In this document: one piece after another, positions 6,766-15,607 of the stretch
How the letters are laid out: every line of letters starts with the position of its first letter
How positions within the stretch are numbered: position 1 is the first letter of the stretch
From: Pueribacillus theae
GTDB taxonomy: Bacteria; Bacillota; Bacilli; Bacillales; UBA6769
Direction: 5' to 3'
DNA: 39,069 bases
Assembly: GCF_003097615.1 (NCBI RefSeq)
Contig: NZ_QCZG01000035.1
Location: 1-39,069 of the forward strand
Notes under the pieces: generated by a model
Database searches by the model: none
What the model saw: the letters and a program-made list of their open reading frames with translations, nothing else
What the model was told of the DNA's origin: nothing
Position numbers and translations under genes: made by a program

Positions 6766-7664
6766 GTATTTTACCAGTTAACCAGGATAAAAACGTTACT
6801 GAAAACAGGGAAATATATGTAGGCGGATCTGATGTTCCTACTATTCTTGGCCTAAACAAATACAAAACTCAATTTGAATTAGCCCAAGAAAAAGTAGGCA
6901 TTGTAAAGAGTGAGTTTAAGGGGAACGAATACACACATTTTGGAAATGTCATGGAGCCACAAATCAGGGATTACATTAATTTGGTGAATGAAACTGATTT
7001 TAAGCCGGACACCAAAACAGACAAAAACCGTTATGTTCGAAGCAATACAGACGGTTACGACTTCGAAAACAATATGATTTTAGAAATCAAAACACACGGT
7101 GCTAATCCGACACTAAAAGTATATGAAGCGCAAATGCAGCTATATATGGCTCAATATGGTTGTGAATATGGCTGGTTGGCTTTGTATAATCGTCCAGATA
7201 ACTTTGACACAGAGTTTGATAGCAGCCGTTTAAAAATCGAAGTCGTTGAACGTGACGATGAATATGTAAATCAAATTTATGAAGCGATTGAGACGTTTTG
7301 GATCCGTTGTGAATTTTTAAGGGATAACCCAAAAGCAACGGAACAAGAGTTTTATAACTTTGGCCAGAATGAAGTCCAGGTTATTGCTAACCAGGTAAGT
7401 AAATTAGAAATACAGTTAGCCGGCTTCAAGGAAATTGAAAAGCAGTATAAAGAAGCAAAACAAAAGCTTCATGATGCCATGGAAGAGTACGACATTAAGA
7501 AATTTGAAACGGACCATATAGTAATTACCCGCGTGCTGCCAACTGAAAGAAAGTCGATTGATAGTACCCGGTTAAAGAAAGAGCTTCCGGACATTGCTTC
7601 ACGGTATGAACGAGTTTCAAAGGTTTCTGGAAGTGTTCGAATTAAGTTGAAGGAGGCTAATTGA
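6762..7664 (+). CDS. YqaJ-type viral recombinase/exonuclease
   Basis: 300 residues. The YqaJ/lambda-exonuclease-like fold is shown by GGSDVPTILGLN (21-32), FGNVMEP with Glu65, RSNTDG with Asp97, the metal ligands Glu108-x-Lys110 in LEIKT, and YEAQMQLYM with Gln124. The C-terminal part (about 200-260) is a coiled coil. The enzyme should degrade duplex DNA 5' to 3' to expose single strands for annealing. The TTG start overlaps the helicase stop and follows AGAAGGGAGA. The AAA_24/Sak4-like protein downstream is the likely annealing partner. Confidence 0.9.
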   Translation: MSILPVNQDKNVTENREIYVGGSDVPTILGLNKYKTQFELAQEKVGIVKSEFKGNEYTHFGNVMEPQIRDYINLVNETDFKPDTKTDKNRYVRSNTDGYDFENNMILEIKTHGANPTLKVYEAQMQLYMAQYGCEYGWLALYNRPDNFDTEFDSSRLKIEVVERDDEYVNQIYEAIETFWIRCEFLRDNPKATEQEFYNFGQNEVQVIANQVSKLEIQLAGFKEIEKQYKEAKQKLHDAMEEYDIKKFETDHIVITRVLPTERKSIDSTRLKKELPDIASRYERVSKVSGSVRIKLKEAN

Positions 7665-7811
7665 TTGGATAAAAAATTTTTAGTCGAAGCAGACGAAGTT
7701 TTCTTTAACGCTTTTAAAAATGTACAACTAAAAGTCCAACATTTAGGCAGCATGTTTCAAAACGAAGGTACTATTACAACTGAAGAAGAGATGAATCAGT
7801 GGAAGCATTGA
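7665..7811 (+). CDS. 48-residue hypothetical protein
   Basis: TTG at 7665 lies 8 bases after AAGGAGG. The product (MDKKFLVEADEVFFNAFKNV...) is amphipathic and ends EEEMNQWKH. It sits between the exonuclease and the AAA ATPase, which suggests a small accessory protein of the recombination block. No family is recognised. Confidence 0.55.
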   Translation: MDKKFLVEADEVFFNAFKNVQLKVQHLGSMFQNEGTITTEEEMNQWKH

Positions 7812-7870
7812 GAATTGCTCTATCCAGATTACAGCATGATGCAAAAAGGAAATTTAAGGAGGCAAATTAA

Positions 7871-8818
7871 ATGTCAGTCTTACCTAAAAACGAGAGAAAA
7901 ATAGCGAAAGAAACGCCGCGTAACTTTGTAATTTTCGGTGGAACTATGCATGGAAAAACATACTTTGCAGACGAGTTTCCAAACCCTCTAAACCTTAATA
8001 CAGATGGGAACGCAGAAATGATTGAAACGCCATCAATCAATATTAATAATCAGCGTGATTCAAAAGGCAAAATAACGCGTTCTGCAAGTGATTTGCTATC
8101 TGAAATCATCCTGGAACTTGAAACGACAAATCACACGTTTGAAACAATTGTCATTGACGTAATCGATGACATCGTTACGATGTTTGAACAGGAAATTACA
8201 GAAGAGCATGGGGTTAAATCAGTCGGCGATATCAGTTGGGGAAAAGGTCACCAAATGCTTGAAATGATGGTCCGGGTCTTTGTCATGAGACTAAAAGAAT
8301 TATCCATGAAAAAACAGATCAACATTCTTTATCTTTCCCGCCTAACAATCATTGAAGAAAACGATGTGGAAACTTACGTCCCTTCCTTGAAATTAAAATG
8401 GCTGAACATTGTAAATGGTAACAGTGACTACACGATCCTTTGCCGCAAAGTTGGTAAGAACTACATTCGCAAAGTCGAATCCAAACGAAAAAACTATACT
8501 CGCGACAAGGTAGACGATGAACGGATTGCCAGTTTACTAGATACGGTTATTGGTGCTTATGATAAGTCGAAAAAGACAAGCACGGATGAAGCAAAGAAGA
8601 TAGTCCAGCAGCAGGAAGAAGCAGCCAAAGCTCAACAGGAAGCCGCAAGAAGGGCAAGACAACAGGAAGCACAGCAAGAACAAATCAATGCAGAAGAAGC
8701 TCCTGCAGAACCGAAAGAGGACAAGCCTAAAACGGAACCTAAGCAAGAACCGCCAAAGACAGAAGGACCTCAACCGAAAGTAGCAGGAAGGCCGGCAAGG
8801 ATCAGTCCGCAGGTGTAA
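7871..8818 (+). CDS. AAA_24 / Sak4-like ATPase
   Basis: 315 residues. The N-terminal RecA-like domain has Walker A GGTMHGKT (23-30) with the unusual Met-His before GKT, and Walker B ETIVIDVIDD (91-100). Residues from about 235 onward form a Lys/Glu/Gln/Pro-rich low-complexity tail. Proteins of this type (AAA_24 family, Sak4-related) bind single-stranded DNA and act in phage recombination with YqaJ exonuclease and DUF669 proteins, all present nearby. Start ATG after AAGGAGG. Confidence 0.85.
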   Translation: MSVLPKNERKIAKETPRNFVIFGGTMHGKTYFADEFPNPLNLNTDGNAEMIETPSININNQRDSKGKITRSASDLLSEIILELETTNHTFETIVIDVIDDIVTMFEQEITEEHGVKSVGDISWGKGHQMLEMMVRVFVMRLKELSMKKQINILYLSRLTIIEENDVETYVPSLKLKWLNIVNGNSDYTILCRKVGKNYIRKVESKRKNYTRDKVDDERIASLLDTVIGAYDKSKKTSTDEAKKIVQQQEEAAKAQQEAARRARQQEAQQEQINAEEAPAEPKEDKPKTEPKQEPPKTEGPQPKVAGRPARISPQV

Positions 8819-8853
8819 AAAAGTTAATAGATAATTTTAAACGAGAAAGGAAG

Positions 8854-9066
8854 ATGAAAATGGGAGTTCATCAAAATGTAAGTTACAATAAATTTCCAAA
8901 ACAAGGGAGTTTCTTAGGCAGGGAAGTACGAGTTTGTTTTAACTACGACACTAGCAAAACCTTAAAAGGAAAGGTTATTCGTGATGATATAGAAGAGCCT
9001 CTTTTGATGTTAATTCATTTGGAAGATGGAAGGGTTATAAGTTCAACTGAATGTCAGTATAGCTAA
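8854..9066 (+). CDS. hypothetical protein, 70 residues
   Basis: ATG 8854 after GAAAGGAAG. The sequence has the alternating pattern of a small beta-barrel (GREVRVCFNYD, TLKGKVIRDDIEEPLLMLIHLEDGRVISSTECQ) with two cysteines. It lies between the AAA ATPase and DUF669 protein and may be a nucleic-acid-binding accessory factor. No named family is recognised. Confidence 0.6.
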   Translation: MKMGVHQNVSYNKFPKQGSFLGREVRVCFNYDTSKTLKGKVIRDDIEEPLLMLIHLEDGRVISSTECQYS

Positions 9067-9107
9067 CGTCTAATATGAAAAAATCAACAAAAAGGAGACT
9101 ATAAATT

Positions 9108-9542
9108 ATGAATTTAAAAGAAATGGCAGCTCAAATTTTAGCAGAAGGTTTTAATCCTGAAACGGATCCTGTAAGTGATTTTGATAACTTGCCTGATGGT
9201 GAATATGACGCCATGCTTACAGATGTCCAATGGAGAACGAATGACAAGGGTACAGAATGGCTCAATTTTGAATTGGAAATTTTGAATGACGGATATGAAA
9301 ATAGAAAGTATTTTGGCGGGATTTTCTTCTCCAGTGAAAAAATGCTTAACCAAAATATTAAGCGTACTTTTAAATATGCTGCTCTTTTAGGTGTAGAGTT
9401 GACGCCTGACGATTTGGACCAGCCCGAATTAACATTGGTGGAAGCTTTTAAACATGCTCTCGGCCAGCAGCTAACACTTACATTAAAAACAAGCAAAAGC
9501 GGGTTCCAAAACTTTGACCTATCAGAGTTTACACCGTTTTAA
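9108..9542 (+). CDS. DUF669 family, single-stranded-DNA-binding-like protein
   Basis: 144 residues matching DUF669: an N-terminal amphipathic segment, then LPDGEYDAMLTDVQWRTNDKGTEWLNFELEI, NRKYFGGIFF and a C-terminal LTLTLKTSKSGFQNFDLSEF. Members accompany phage polymerases and Sak4-like ATPases and are thought to act as OB-fold ssDNA-binding proteins, though proof is limited. The acidic-aromatic C-terminus (DLSEFTPF) resembles the partner-binding tails of SSBs. AAAAGGAG precedes the ATG. Confidence 0.8.
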   Translation: MNLKEMAAQILAEGFNPETDPVSDFDNLPDGEYDAMLTDVQWRTNDKGTEWLNFELEILNDGYENRKYFGGIFFSSEKMLNQNIKRTFKYAALLGVELTPDDLDQPELTLVEAFKHALGQQLTLTLKTSKSGFQNFDLSEFTPF

Positions 9543-9555
9543 GGTGTGATGCTCA

Positions 9556-11265
9556 TTGTTTACCTTTTACGATTTTGAAGTATTCACTAAAGATTGGTTA
9601 GTCGTATTTGAAAAAGATGGACAGTTAACACGTATTCACAACGACAGGGACGCTCTCAAGCGTTACCTGTCCACTGTCCAGTTTTTAATAGGTTTTAATA
9701 ACTACAATTACGATGATTTTATTTTGGCTGCATTGTTACGAGATATGGACGCCTATGAAGTATCACAGCAAATTATCAGAAAGAAAAAGCCTAAACTGTT
9801 TCTTAATAAGCCGATAACGCTTGATGTTATGCAGGAATTAAAGCTAGGTGTCGGTTTAAAAGAGACACAAGCCAATATAGGTTTAAATATCCATGAAACG
9901 CCAGTTGATTTTAATCTGAACAGACCGTTAAATGACGAAGAAATCGAACGTACTTTTAAATACTGTGAAAACGATGTCCTAACAACAAAAGAGTTATTCG
10001 AAAAGCGAGAAGATTATTTTTCTTCAAAATTCGAAATTGTCCAGACGTTCAAACTGCCTGCTGCATCAGTTAAGAAAACAAGGGCCAGGCTGTCAGCAGA
10101 TGTTTTGAAATGTAAGAAACACGACATACCAAACGACAGGATAAATCTTGTCTATGATAAACGATTGCTCATCCATGAGTTACCCAAAGATATTGTTCAA
10201 TTTTACAAAGACATTGAGCAGGATTTTAAAGGTGGTACGGATTTCAAGGAATTAGAATCCCGAAAATATGAACGTGTCATTGCAGGCGTTCCTCATGTGT
10301 TTGGTTTTGGTGGACTTCACGGAGCGATTGAAAACTATGTACATGAGGGGGACATGATGGCCATTGACGTCTCTTCGTATTATCCATCACTCATGATAAA
10401 CAACAATTTTATGAGTCGTGCCAGCAAAGAGCCTGGGTTATTTAAACAAATGTATGATGAACGATTACGGCTTAAAAAAATAAAAGATAGCAAGCAGGGT
10501 GTGTACAAGATTATTTTAAATAGCACCTATGGAGCTATGAAACATGAATACAATCCACTTTATGACCCACTACAAGCAAATAATATCTGTGTAAACGGTC
10601 AACTTATTCTTACTCACTTAATTTTATTACTACAAAACTTTTGCAAACTTATCCAATCTAATACGGACGGGATAATCATTCAATATGATGATGAGTTGAA
10701 AAATGACATTATGATTGTTTTGGATTATTGGCAAAATCGTTATCAGCTTAGTTTAGATGTTGATTATATCAAGAAAATAGCACAACGAGACGTGAACAAT
10801 TATGTCATTCAATATCATGACGGTAAAGTCTCAGCAAAAGGCAGATTTGCCAATTTTGATGGCGGCGACTATGAACGAAATAGTTTAACCGTTATCGACA
10901 AAGCGCTTGTTGACCATTACATCTATGACATTCCAATACATAAAACGGTCATTGGCTGCTTTAAACGAAATGAATTGGATCGGTTTCAACTAATAGCCAA
11001 AGCAGGAAGCACTTTTAATGGAATCGTTCAAAACATTGACGGTGAAATGATTGAACTTCAAAAGGTGAATAGAGTGTTTGCGACAAATGACAAACAGTTG
11101 GGTCCCATTTATAAAATTAAAAACGTTGCCAGAACAAAGAGGTACAACAAAATACCTTTCACCAGTGAGAATGTGATTGTTCATAACGATACGTTAGACA
11201 CTTTTAATAAACGAAATCTTGATTTGAACTGGTATATCAAAGAAACCGAAAGGTGGTTATTTTGA
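9556..11265 (+). CDS. family-B DNA polymerase with 3'-5' exonuclease
   Basis: 569 residues, compact for family B. Exonuclease motifs: YDFEVF (Asp6, Glu8), IGFNNYNYDD (Asn48 to Asp54) and YCENDVLTT (Tyr136, Asp140). Polymerase motifs: A DVSSYYPSLM (Asp271), B KIILNSTYGAM (318-328) and C SNTDGII (Asn369, Asp371). Motif C carries Asn where the textbook DTD has its first Asp; this seems typical of this phage group from memory. The enzyme should copy phage DNA, with primers from the prim-pol protein encoded downstream. TTG start at 9556 after AAGGTGTGATG. Confidence 0.9.
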   Translation: MFTFYDFEVFTKDWLVVFEKDGQLTRIHNDRDALKRYLSTVQFLIGFNNYNYDDFILAALLRDMDAYEVSQQIIRKKKPKLFLNKPITLDVMQELKLGVGLKETQANIGLNIHETPVDFNLNRPLNDEEIERTFKYCENDVLTTKELFEKREDYFSSKFEIVQTFKLPAASVKKTRARLSADVLKCKKHDIPNDRINLVYDKRLLIHELPKDIVQFYKDIEQDFKGGTDFKELESRKYERVIAGVPHVFGFGGLHGAIENYVHEGDMMAIDVSSYYPSLMINNNFMSRASKEPGLFKQMYDERLRLKKIKDSKQGVYKIILNSTYGAMKHEYNPLYDPLQANNICVNGQLILTHLILLLQNFCKLIQSNTDGIIIQYDDELKNDIMIVLDYWQNRYQLSLDVDYIKKIAQRDVNNYVIQYHDGKVSAKGRFANFDGGDYERNSLTVIDKALVDHYIYDIPIHKTVIGCFKRNELDRFQLIAKAGSTFNGIVQNIDGEMIELQKVNRVFATNDKQLGPIYKIKNVARTKRYNKIPFTSENVIVHNDTLDTFNKRNLDLNWYIKETERWLF

Positions 11266-11549
11266 TTCATTTCGAAGACGCAACTAAACAACAACTAATT
11301 CAAATTTGCCTATACGAAGATTGTCCGCTCGATTATAAATATGAAGCGGCTAGGGAACTTCAAATGCGGCAATGGCAGGAAAACATGCTTTCGGAGTTGG
11401 TTAGATTATGGGGGTTAGGAAAAAGCACTTTCGACATTTCGATTCAATTGGGCATCGAACAGGACGCTGTAAAATGGCAGCTTGAAAAATATGGCCTGTA
11501 TGGAAGGAGAGTTTTTAAATATCATGACAAAAATAAACGTACTGGATAA
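11262..11549 (+). CDS. helix-turn-helix hypothetical protein, 95 residues
   Basis: The start is TTG 11262, 6-7 bases after AAAGGTGG and overlapping the polymerase stop; GTG 11253 would lie inside the ribosome site. Residues about 45-80 (LVRLWGLGKSTFDISIQLGIEQDAVKWQLEKYGLY) look like a sigma-70 region-4 type HTH with R-L-x3-G-K spacing. It may be a small DNA-binding regulator. Its 3' end overlaps thyX by 26 bases. Confidence 0.65.
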   Translation: MIHFEDATKQQLIQICLYEDCPLDYKYEAARELQMRQWQENMLSELVRLWGLGKSTFDISIQLGIEQDAVKWQLEKYGLYGRRVFKYHDKNKRTG

Positions 11550-12210
11550 AGGTTATGTAAGATTAGTAGATTGCATGGGCGACGATACAACGATAGTCAA
11601 CGCGGCTCGTGTCAGCTATGACAAACAAACAGACGAATTAAGCGATAAAGATAAACGCTTAATTAAATTCCTTGCAACACATGAACACACTTCACCATTC
11701 AGACATGCAACGTTGCAATTTGAAGTTTATGCCCCTCTCATGGTGGCCCGTCAATGGTGGAAGTACGTAGTGGGCAGTAACCACACGATGGAAGCCTGGA
11801 ACGAATCATCAAGAAGGTATGTAACAGAGGAACCAGAGTTTTATGTTCCGGGTTCGAAAAGTTGGCGGTCGGCTCCAAACAATTCCAAACAAGGAAGTGG
11901 CAAACCGGTAGATGATGATTTGGGAATGGATGCCCTTCACAGGCTTATGGATACGGTTTTTAGAGGGGAACAAAATTACAGATGGGCATTAGAAAATGGT
12001 ATATGCGCCGAACAAGCCCGTCTCTTCCTTCCTGCATACGGAATGTACGTGAGATGGTACTGGACAGCAAGTTTACAGTCAGTTGCTCATTTTATAAACC
12101 AACGTGTGGAAAGCGATGCGCAGAAGGAAATCCAAGAATACGCCCATGCTGTAAAAGAATTGGCTCTTGAAAAGTTTCCTGTCTCTTTAAGTGAGTTGAT
12201 TAAACCATGA
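11524..12210 (+). CDS. thyX: flavin-dependent thymidylate synthase
   Basis: 228 residues from ATG 11524 (GGAAGGAGA lies 13 bases upstream; no closer in-frame start exists). The ThyX fold is shown by NAARVSYDK, HEHTSPFRHATLQFEV, the active region R76QWW ... NESSRRY (Ser96 as the motif serine) and the C-terminal EQARLFLPAYGMY, HFINQRVESDAQKEIQEYA. It makes dTMP from dUMP using FADH2 and methylenetetrahydrofolate, raising thymidylate supply for phage replication. The canonical RHR is RQW here, with about ten extra residues before NExS. Confidence 0.9.
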   Translation: MTKINVLDKGYVRLVDCMGDDTTIVNAARVSYDKQTDELSDKDKRLIKFLATHEHTSPFRHATLQFEVYAPLMVARQWWKYVVGSNHTMEAWNESSRRYVTEEPEFYVPGSKSWRSAPNNSKQGSGKPVDDDLGMDALHRLMDTVFRGEQNYRWALENGICAEQARLFLPAYGMYVRWYWTASLQSVAHFINQRVESDAQKEIQEYAHAVKELALEKFPVSLSELIKP

Positions 12211-12485
12211 CAGCCCTTGAACAACTCCAATCCCAATTTGAAAAATACGAAAAACAAATCATGCAGCTTGAACTTGAAAATGAGGAATTAAAAGAAAAAG
12301 TCAATCGCTTAACGTCAAGAAATAAATCACTAAGGGGTACGGTTGAACGATTGGAAAAGAAAGTTGCTAATGAAAGTGAAATTGAAATGCTCAGGATTGA
12401 AAACGGAAAACTGAAGATCGAATTGCAGAAGGTGAATAAGGCTGAGAGAAAGCTAAATAAAATCAAGGAGTTGTTGAAAGGGTGA
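12207..12485 (+). CDS. coiled-coil protein, 92 residues
   Basis: Nearly the whole sequence is one coiled coil rich in Glu, Lys and Leu (LQSQFEKYEKQIMQLELENE ... LNKIKELLKG). The ATG overlaps the thyX stop (ATGA). Such small coiled-coil proteins are common fillers of phage early operons, and their roles are unknown. Confidence 0.65.
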   Translation: MTALEQLQSQFEKYEKQIMQLELENEELKEKVNRLTSRNKSLRGTVERLEKKVANESEIEMLRIENGKLKIELQKVNKAERKLNKIKELLKG

Positions 12486-12490
12486 CCCAT

Positions 12491-12982
12491 GTGAAAGTTA
12501 AAAGACCAAAAATAAGTCAAGCAGTTGTCGATGGATTTGCAGCCATCATAGATGCACAGGATAAAAAGGGATTAGAAAAGTATGACCGTTCGATTGATGA
12601 TGCAGTCGACGAAGATTACGACTGGAAACTGATGGCCTTGGAAGAAATGGCTGATTACTCAAAATATCTTGTAAGGGAAATTCGGCGACTCAGAAATGCA
12701 CTAGATTCATTTTTAAACAGAGATTTAACAAGTTTAGCTCTATTAGATGTAAACCAAGAAAGAATCGCTCAAAACGCAAAATGGGGTCTGCAAAGACATG
12801 ACTATCCTTTTTGGCTAACTATTCTTGTCGAGGAAGTAGGCGAAGTTTCCCAAGCGATGCAAAAAGATTGCACTTCTTACAAAAATTCAGATGCAAGCGA
12901 TCTATACAAAGAATTAATTCAAGTCGCCGCCGTTGCCGTAGCGATTGCAGAGCAGGTGAAGGAAAATGATGCAACGTTATGA
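12491..12982 (+). CDS. MazG-like protein
   Basis: 163 residues from GTG 12491, chosen because GAAAGGG lies 9 bases before it, while GTG 12482 is inside the ribosome site. The C-terminal half resembles phage MazG-like all-alpha NTP pyrophosphatases: NQERIAQNAKWGLQRHDYPFWLTILVEEVGEVSQAM then DLYKELIQVAAVAVAIAEQ. EEVGE and KEL supply metal-binding acids, but the second motif has Gln where classical MazG has Asp. The N-terminal half (WKLMALEEMADYSKYLVREI) is a separate helical module. A role in clearing NTPs or modified nucleotides is inferred. Confidence 0.7.
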   Translation: MKVKRPKISQAVVDGFAAIIDAQDKKGLEKYDRSIDDAVDEDYDWKLMALEEMADYSKYLVREIRRLRNALDSFLNRDLTSLALLDVNQERIAQNAKWGLQRHDYPFWLTILVEEVGEVSQAMQKDCTSYKNSDASDLYKELIQVAAVAVAIAEQVKENDATL

Positions 12983-13157
12983 TCCGCGGATAGTATGTCG
13001 GAACGTACGGATTGAAGGATGGACAAAAATAGAGGTTTTTAACCGAGTTAAAGAAAAATTAGAAACTGGTAAATGGGAAGTTGTTCATCCAATGAGGTCT
13101 TACTTAAATGCTTATGAGAATCTTGTTTATTACATCACTTTGGAGAGGATTGAATGA
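12969..13157 (+). CDS. hypothetical protein, 62 residues
   Basis: Begins at ATG 12969 (AAGGA at 12959-12963; ATG 12966 is too close) inside the end of the MazG-like gene, and its stop overlaps the ATG of the helicase. Sequence features: RIEGWTKIEVFNRVKEKLETGKWEVVHPMRSYL, then an aromatic stretch. No family is recognised. It is translationally linked on both sides. Confidence 0.6.
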   Translation: MQRYDPRIVCRNVRIEGWTKIEVFNRVKEKLETGKWEVVHPMRSYLNAYENLVYYITLERIE

Positions 13158-14548
13158 GAGACTATCAAAAGTTTTTAAAATCCAAACAGTTAAAACAAAA
13201 CATTAGTGGGTTTGATATTGATCGAAATCAATTACATGAAACGCTATTCGACTTTCAAAAGGACATTGTAAAGTGGGCACTTAAAAAAGGAAAAGCTGCA
13301 ATATTCGCTGGAACAGGGCTAGGAAAGACAGTCATGCAATTGGAATGGGCAAGACAAGTAAGCATTAAAACAAATGGAAAAATATTAATATTGGCTCCTC
13401 TCGCAGTCTCGTCACAGACTGTAAGAGAAGCCCAAGAAAAGTTAAATCTGTCTGTAACCCACGTTCGCCAAAACAATGATGTTACAGACGGTTTAAACAT
13501 AGCAAATTATGAAATTTTACACAAATTAGATCCAATCCATTTTTCAGGAATTGTGCTTGATGAAAGTTCAATACTTAAAAGTTTTACTGGGAAAGTTAGA
13601 ACGATGATTATAGACAGTTTTAAAAACACGCCTTTTAAACTTGCTTGTACTGCTACGCCAGCACCTAACGATTTTATGGAATTAGGAAATCATAGTGAGT
13701 TTTTAAACGTCATGAGCAGGACTGAAATGTTATCAATGTTTTTCGTCCACGATGGCGGAGAAACGCAAAAATGGCGATTAAAAGGTCATGGTGCATCTAA
13801 ATTCTGGGAGTGGGTGTCATCCTGGGCTGTGCTTATTCAAAAACCAAGCGACTTAGGATATGAGGATGGCGCGTTTGATTTACCGCCTTTAAATATGGAA
13901 GAGGTAGTTATTCCCGCTGAAGTAGATGAAGGATCACTTATTCCCGTTCAAGCTGAAACACTTATGGAAAGACGGCAAGCTAGGAGAAAAACCATCAAGG
14001 ACAGAGTTAAAAAGTGCGCTGAAATAGTAAATGCGACAGACAAGCCTTTCCTTGTATGGTGTGACTTAAACGATGAATCTAAGATGTTAACTGAATTAAT
14101 ACCTGACGCTGTGGAGATCAAAGGTTCGGACAAGCCGGAATATAAAGAAAAAGCCATGATGGACTTTTCAGAAGGCCGGATTCGTGTTCTTGTCACAAAA
14201 CCATCCATCGCCGGAATGGGTTTAAATTGGCAACATTGCGCTGATATGGCGTTCGTAGGTTTGTCAGATTCATTTGAACAGGTTTTCCAAGCTATTAGGC
14301 GTTGTTGGAGGTTCGGACAAGAAAAGTCTGTAAATGTCCATATAATCATTTCTGAACTAGAAGGCAATGTACTTTCAAATATCCAACGCAAAGAAGAAGA
14401 TTTTCAGAAAATGGTTGAGGGTATGGTTGCTTTTACGAAAAACATTACTTCAAAAAATATTAAGTCCACAGAAATGGAAAAAACATTATATGAAACGAAA
14501 GAAAAAATTAAGCTTCCATCTTTTTTAAAGGAGAAATCAGTCGTATGA
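13154..14548 (+). CDS. SNF2/DEAD-like helicase paired with a methyltransferase
   Basis: 464 residues. Motifs: Walker A AGTGLGKT (52-59), DESS in the Walker B position (136-139), TATP (166-169), motif V GMGLNW (354-359) and motif VI QAIRRCWRFGQ (379-389). This is the second SNF2-like ATPase of the operon and is not close to the first in sequence. Its stop overlaps the start of a DNA methyltransferase (ATGA), and the two are probably made in fixed ratio. It could move along DNA to help methylation, or act in replication; the pair resembles helicase-methylase pairs known from other phages. Confidence 0.87.
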   Translation: MRDYQKFLKSKQLKQNISGFDIDRNQLHETLFDFQKDIVKWALKKGKAAIFAGTGLGKTVMQLEWARQVSIKTNGKILILAPLAVSSQTVREAQEKLNLSVTHVRQNNDVTDGLNIANYEILHKLDPIHFSGIVLDESSILKSFTGKVRTMIIDSFKNTPFKLACTATPAPNDFMELGNHSEFLNVMSRTEMLSMFFVHDGGETQKWRLKGHGASKFWEWVSSWAVLIQKPSDLGYEDGAFDLPPLNMEEVVIPAEVDEGSLIPVQAETLMERRQARRKTIKDRVKKCAEIVNATDKPFLVWCDLNDESKMLTELIPDAVEIKGSDKPEYKEKAMMDFSEGRIRVLVTKPSIAGMGLNWQHCADMAFVGLSDSFEQVFQAIRRCWRFGQEKSVNVHIIISELEGNVLSNIQRKEEDFQKMVEGMVAFTKNITSKNIKSTEMEKTLYETKEKIKLPSFLKEKSVV

Positions 14549-15540
14549 ACATACTAGACCAAGTTTTACATGAAGATTATGCGATTTACAACGGTGATTG
14601 TGTAGAGGTTGTGGGAGGTATGCCAAATGACAGCATTGACTTCTCAGTCTTTTCCCCTCCATTTTCAAGCCTTTACACATACAGTAATTCAGATCGCGAC
14701 ATGGGAAATAGCAAGTCAGATAAGGAGTTTTACGAGCATTTCAGATTTTTAGTTAAAGAACTTTACCGGGTAATTAAGCCTGGTAGACTCGTAAGTTTTC
14801 ATTGCATGGATATTCCTGCATTAAAAGAGCGTGACGGATATATAGGACTTAAAGACTTTCCCGGGGATATGCTCCGTTTATTTCAGTCAGAAGGATTTAT
14901 ATATCACTCAAAAGCGACAATTTGGAAAGATCCTCTTACTGAAGCAACTCGAACAAAAGCACTTGGATTGATGCATAAGCAAATTGAAAAAGATTCGTCA
15001 CTTTGCAGACAAGGACTGCCAGATTATTTAATAACCGTTCGAAAACCAGGTGAAAATGCTGATCCAATTGACCATCCGTATGGTCTAGAGAGTTATGCGG
15101 GTGAATTAGAACCTGATGCACCTAAAATCAAAAGACCACCTATAGACAAAGAATCGTTCAATAAGAAACAGGCATATGTTGGACCTCCTGTATATTCACA
15201 TCAAGTATGGAGGAAATACGCATCTCCAGTATGGATGGATATTAGACAGTCAAACACTCTTCAAAGAGAATCAGCAAGGGATGAAAAAGACGAAAGGCAC
15301 ATCGCACCGTTGCAATTAGATGTGATTGAACGAGCTTTGACATTATGGTCAAAAGAAGGCGATACGGTTTTAAGTCCATTCTTAGGCATCGGTTCAGAAG
15401 GTTATCAATCTTTGAAAATGAATCGAAAATTTGTAGGGGTTGAACTAAAACCAAGTTATTTTGATGTCGCTAAAAAGAATATGGAACGCGCCATTCTTGA
15501 AAGAGGACAAGTTTCGATTTTCGATGTGATGGAGGGTTAA
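14545..15540 (+). CDS. DNA methyltransferase (N4-cytosine/N6-adenine type)
   Basis: 331 residues of the beta-class N4/N6 methylase family. Catalytic motif IV is SPPF (37-40), near the N-terminus; the AdoMet motif I, FLGIGSEG (279-286), follows near the C-terminus with FVGVELKPSYFDVAKK. The middle holds the target-recognition region. SPPF is more usual in N4-cytosine enzymes, though N6 activity cannot be excluded. No restriction enzyme gene is adjacent, so it is an orphan that may protect phage DNA from host restriction or mark it. Confidence 0.88.
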   Translation: MNILDQVLHEDYAIYNGDCVEVVGGMPNDSIDFSVFSPPFSSLYTYSNSDRDMGNSKSDKEFYEHFRFLVKELYRVIKPGRLVSFHCMDIPALKERDGYIGLKDFPGDMLRLFQSEGFIYHSKATIWKDPLTEATRTKALGLMHKQIEKDSSLCRQGLPDYLITVRKPGENADPIDHPYGLESYAGELEPDAPKIKRPPIDKESFNKKQAYVGPPVYSHQVWRKYASPVWMDIRQSNTLQRESARDEKDERHIAPLQLDVIERALTLWSKEGDTVLSPFLGIGSEGYQSLKMNRKFVGVELKPSYFDVAKKNMERAILERGQVSIFDVMEG

Positions 15541-15607
15541 CCATGCAAGTCAATTGAACATTTCAGGAATACCGAACAGTTGATACAAAATGTGTAGGAG
15601 TGATGAT

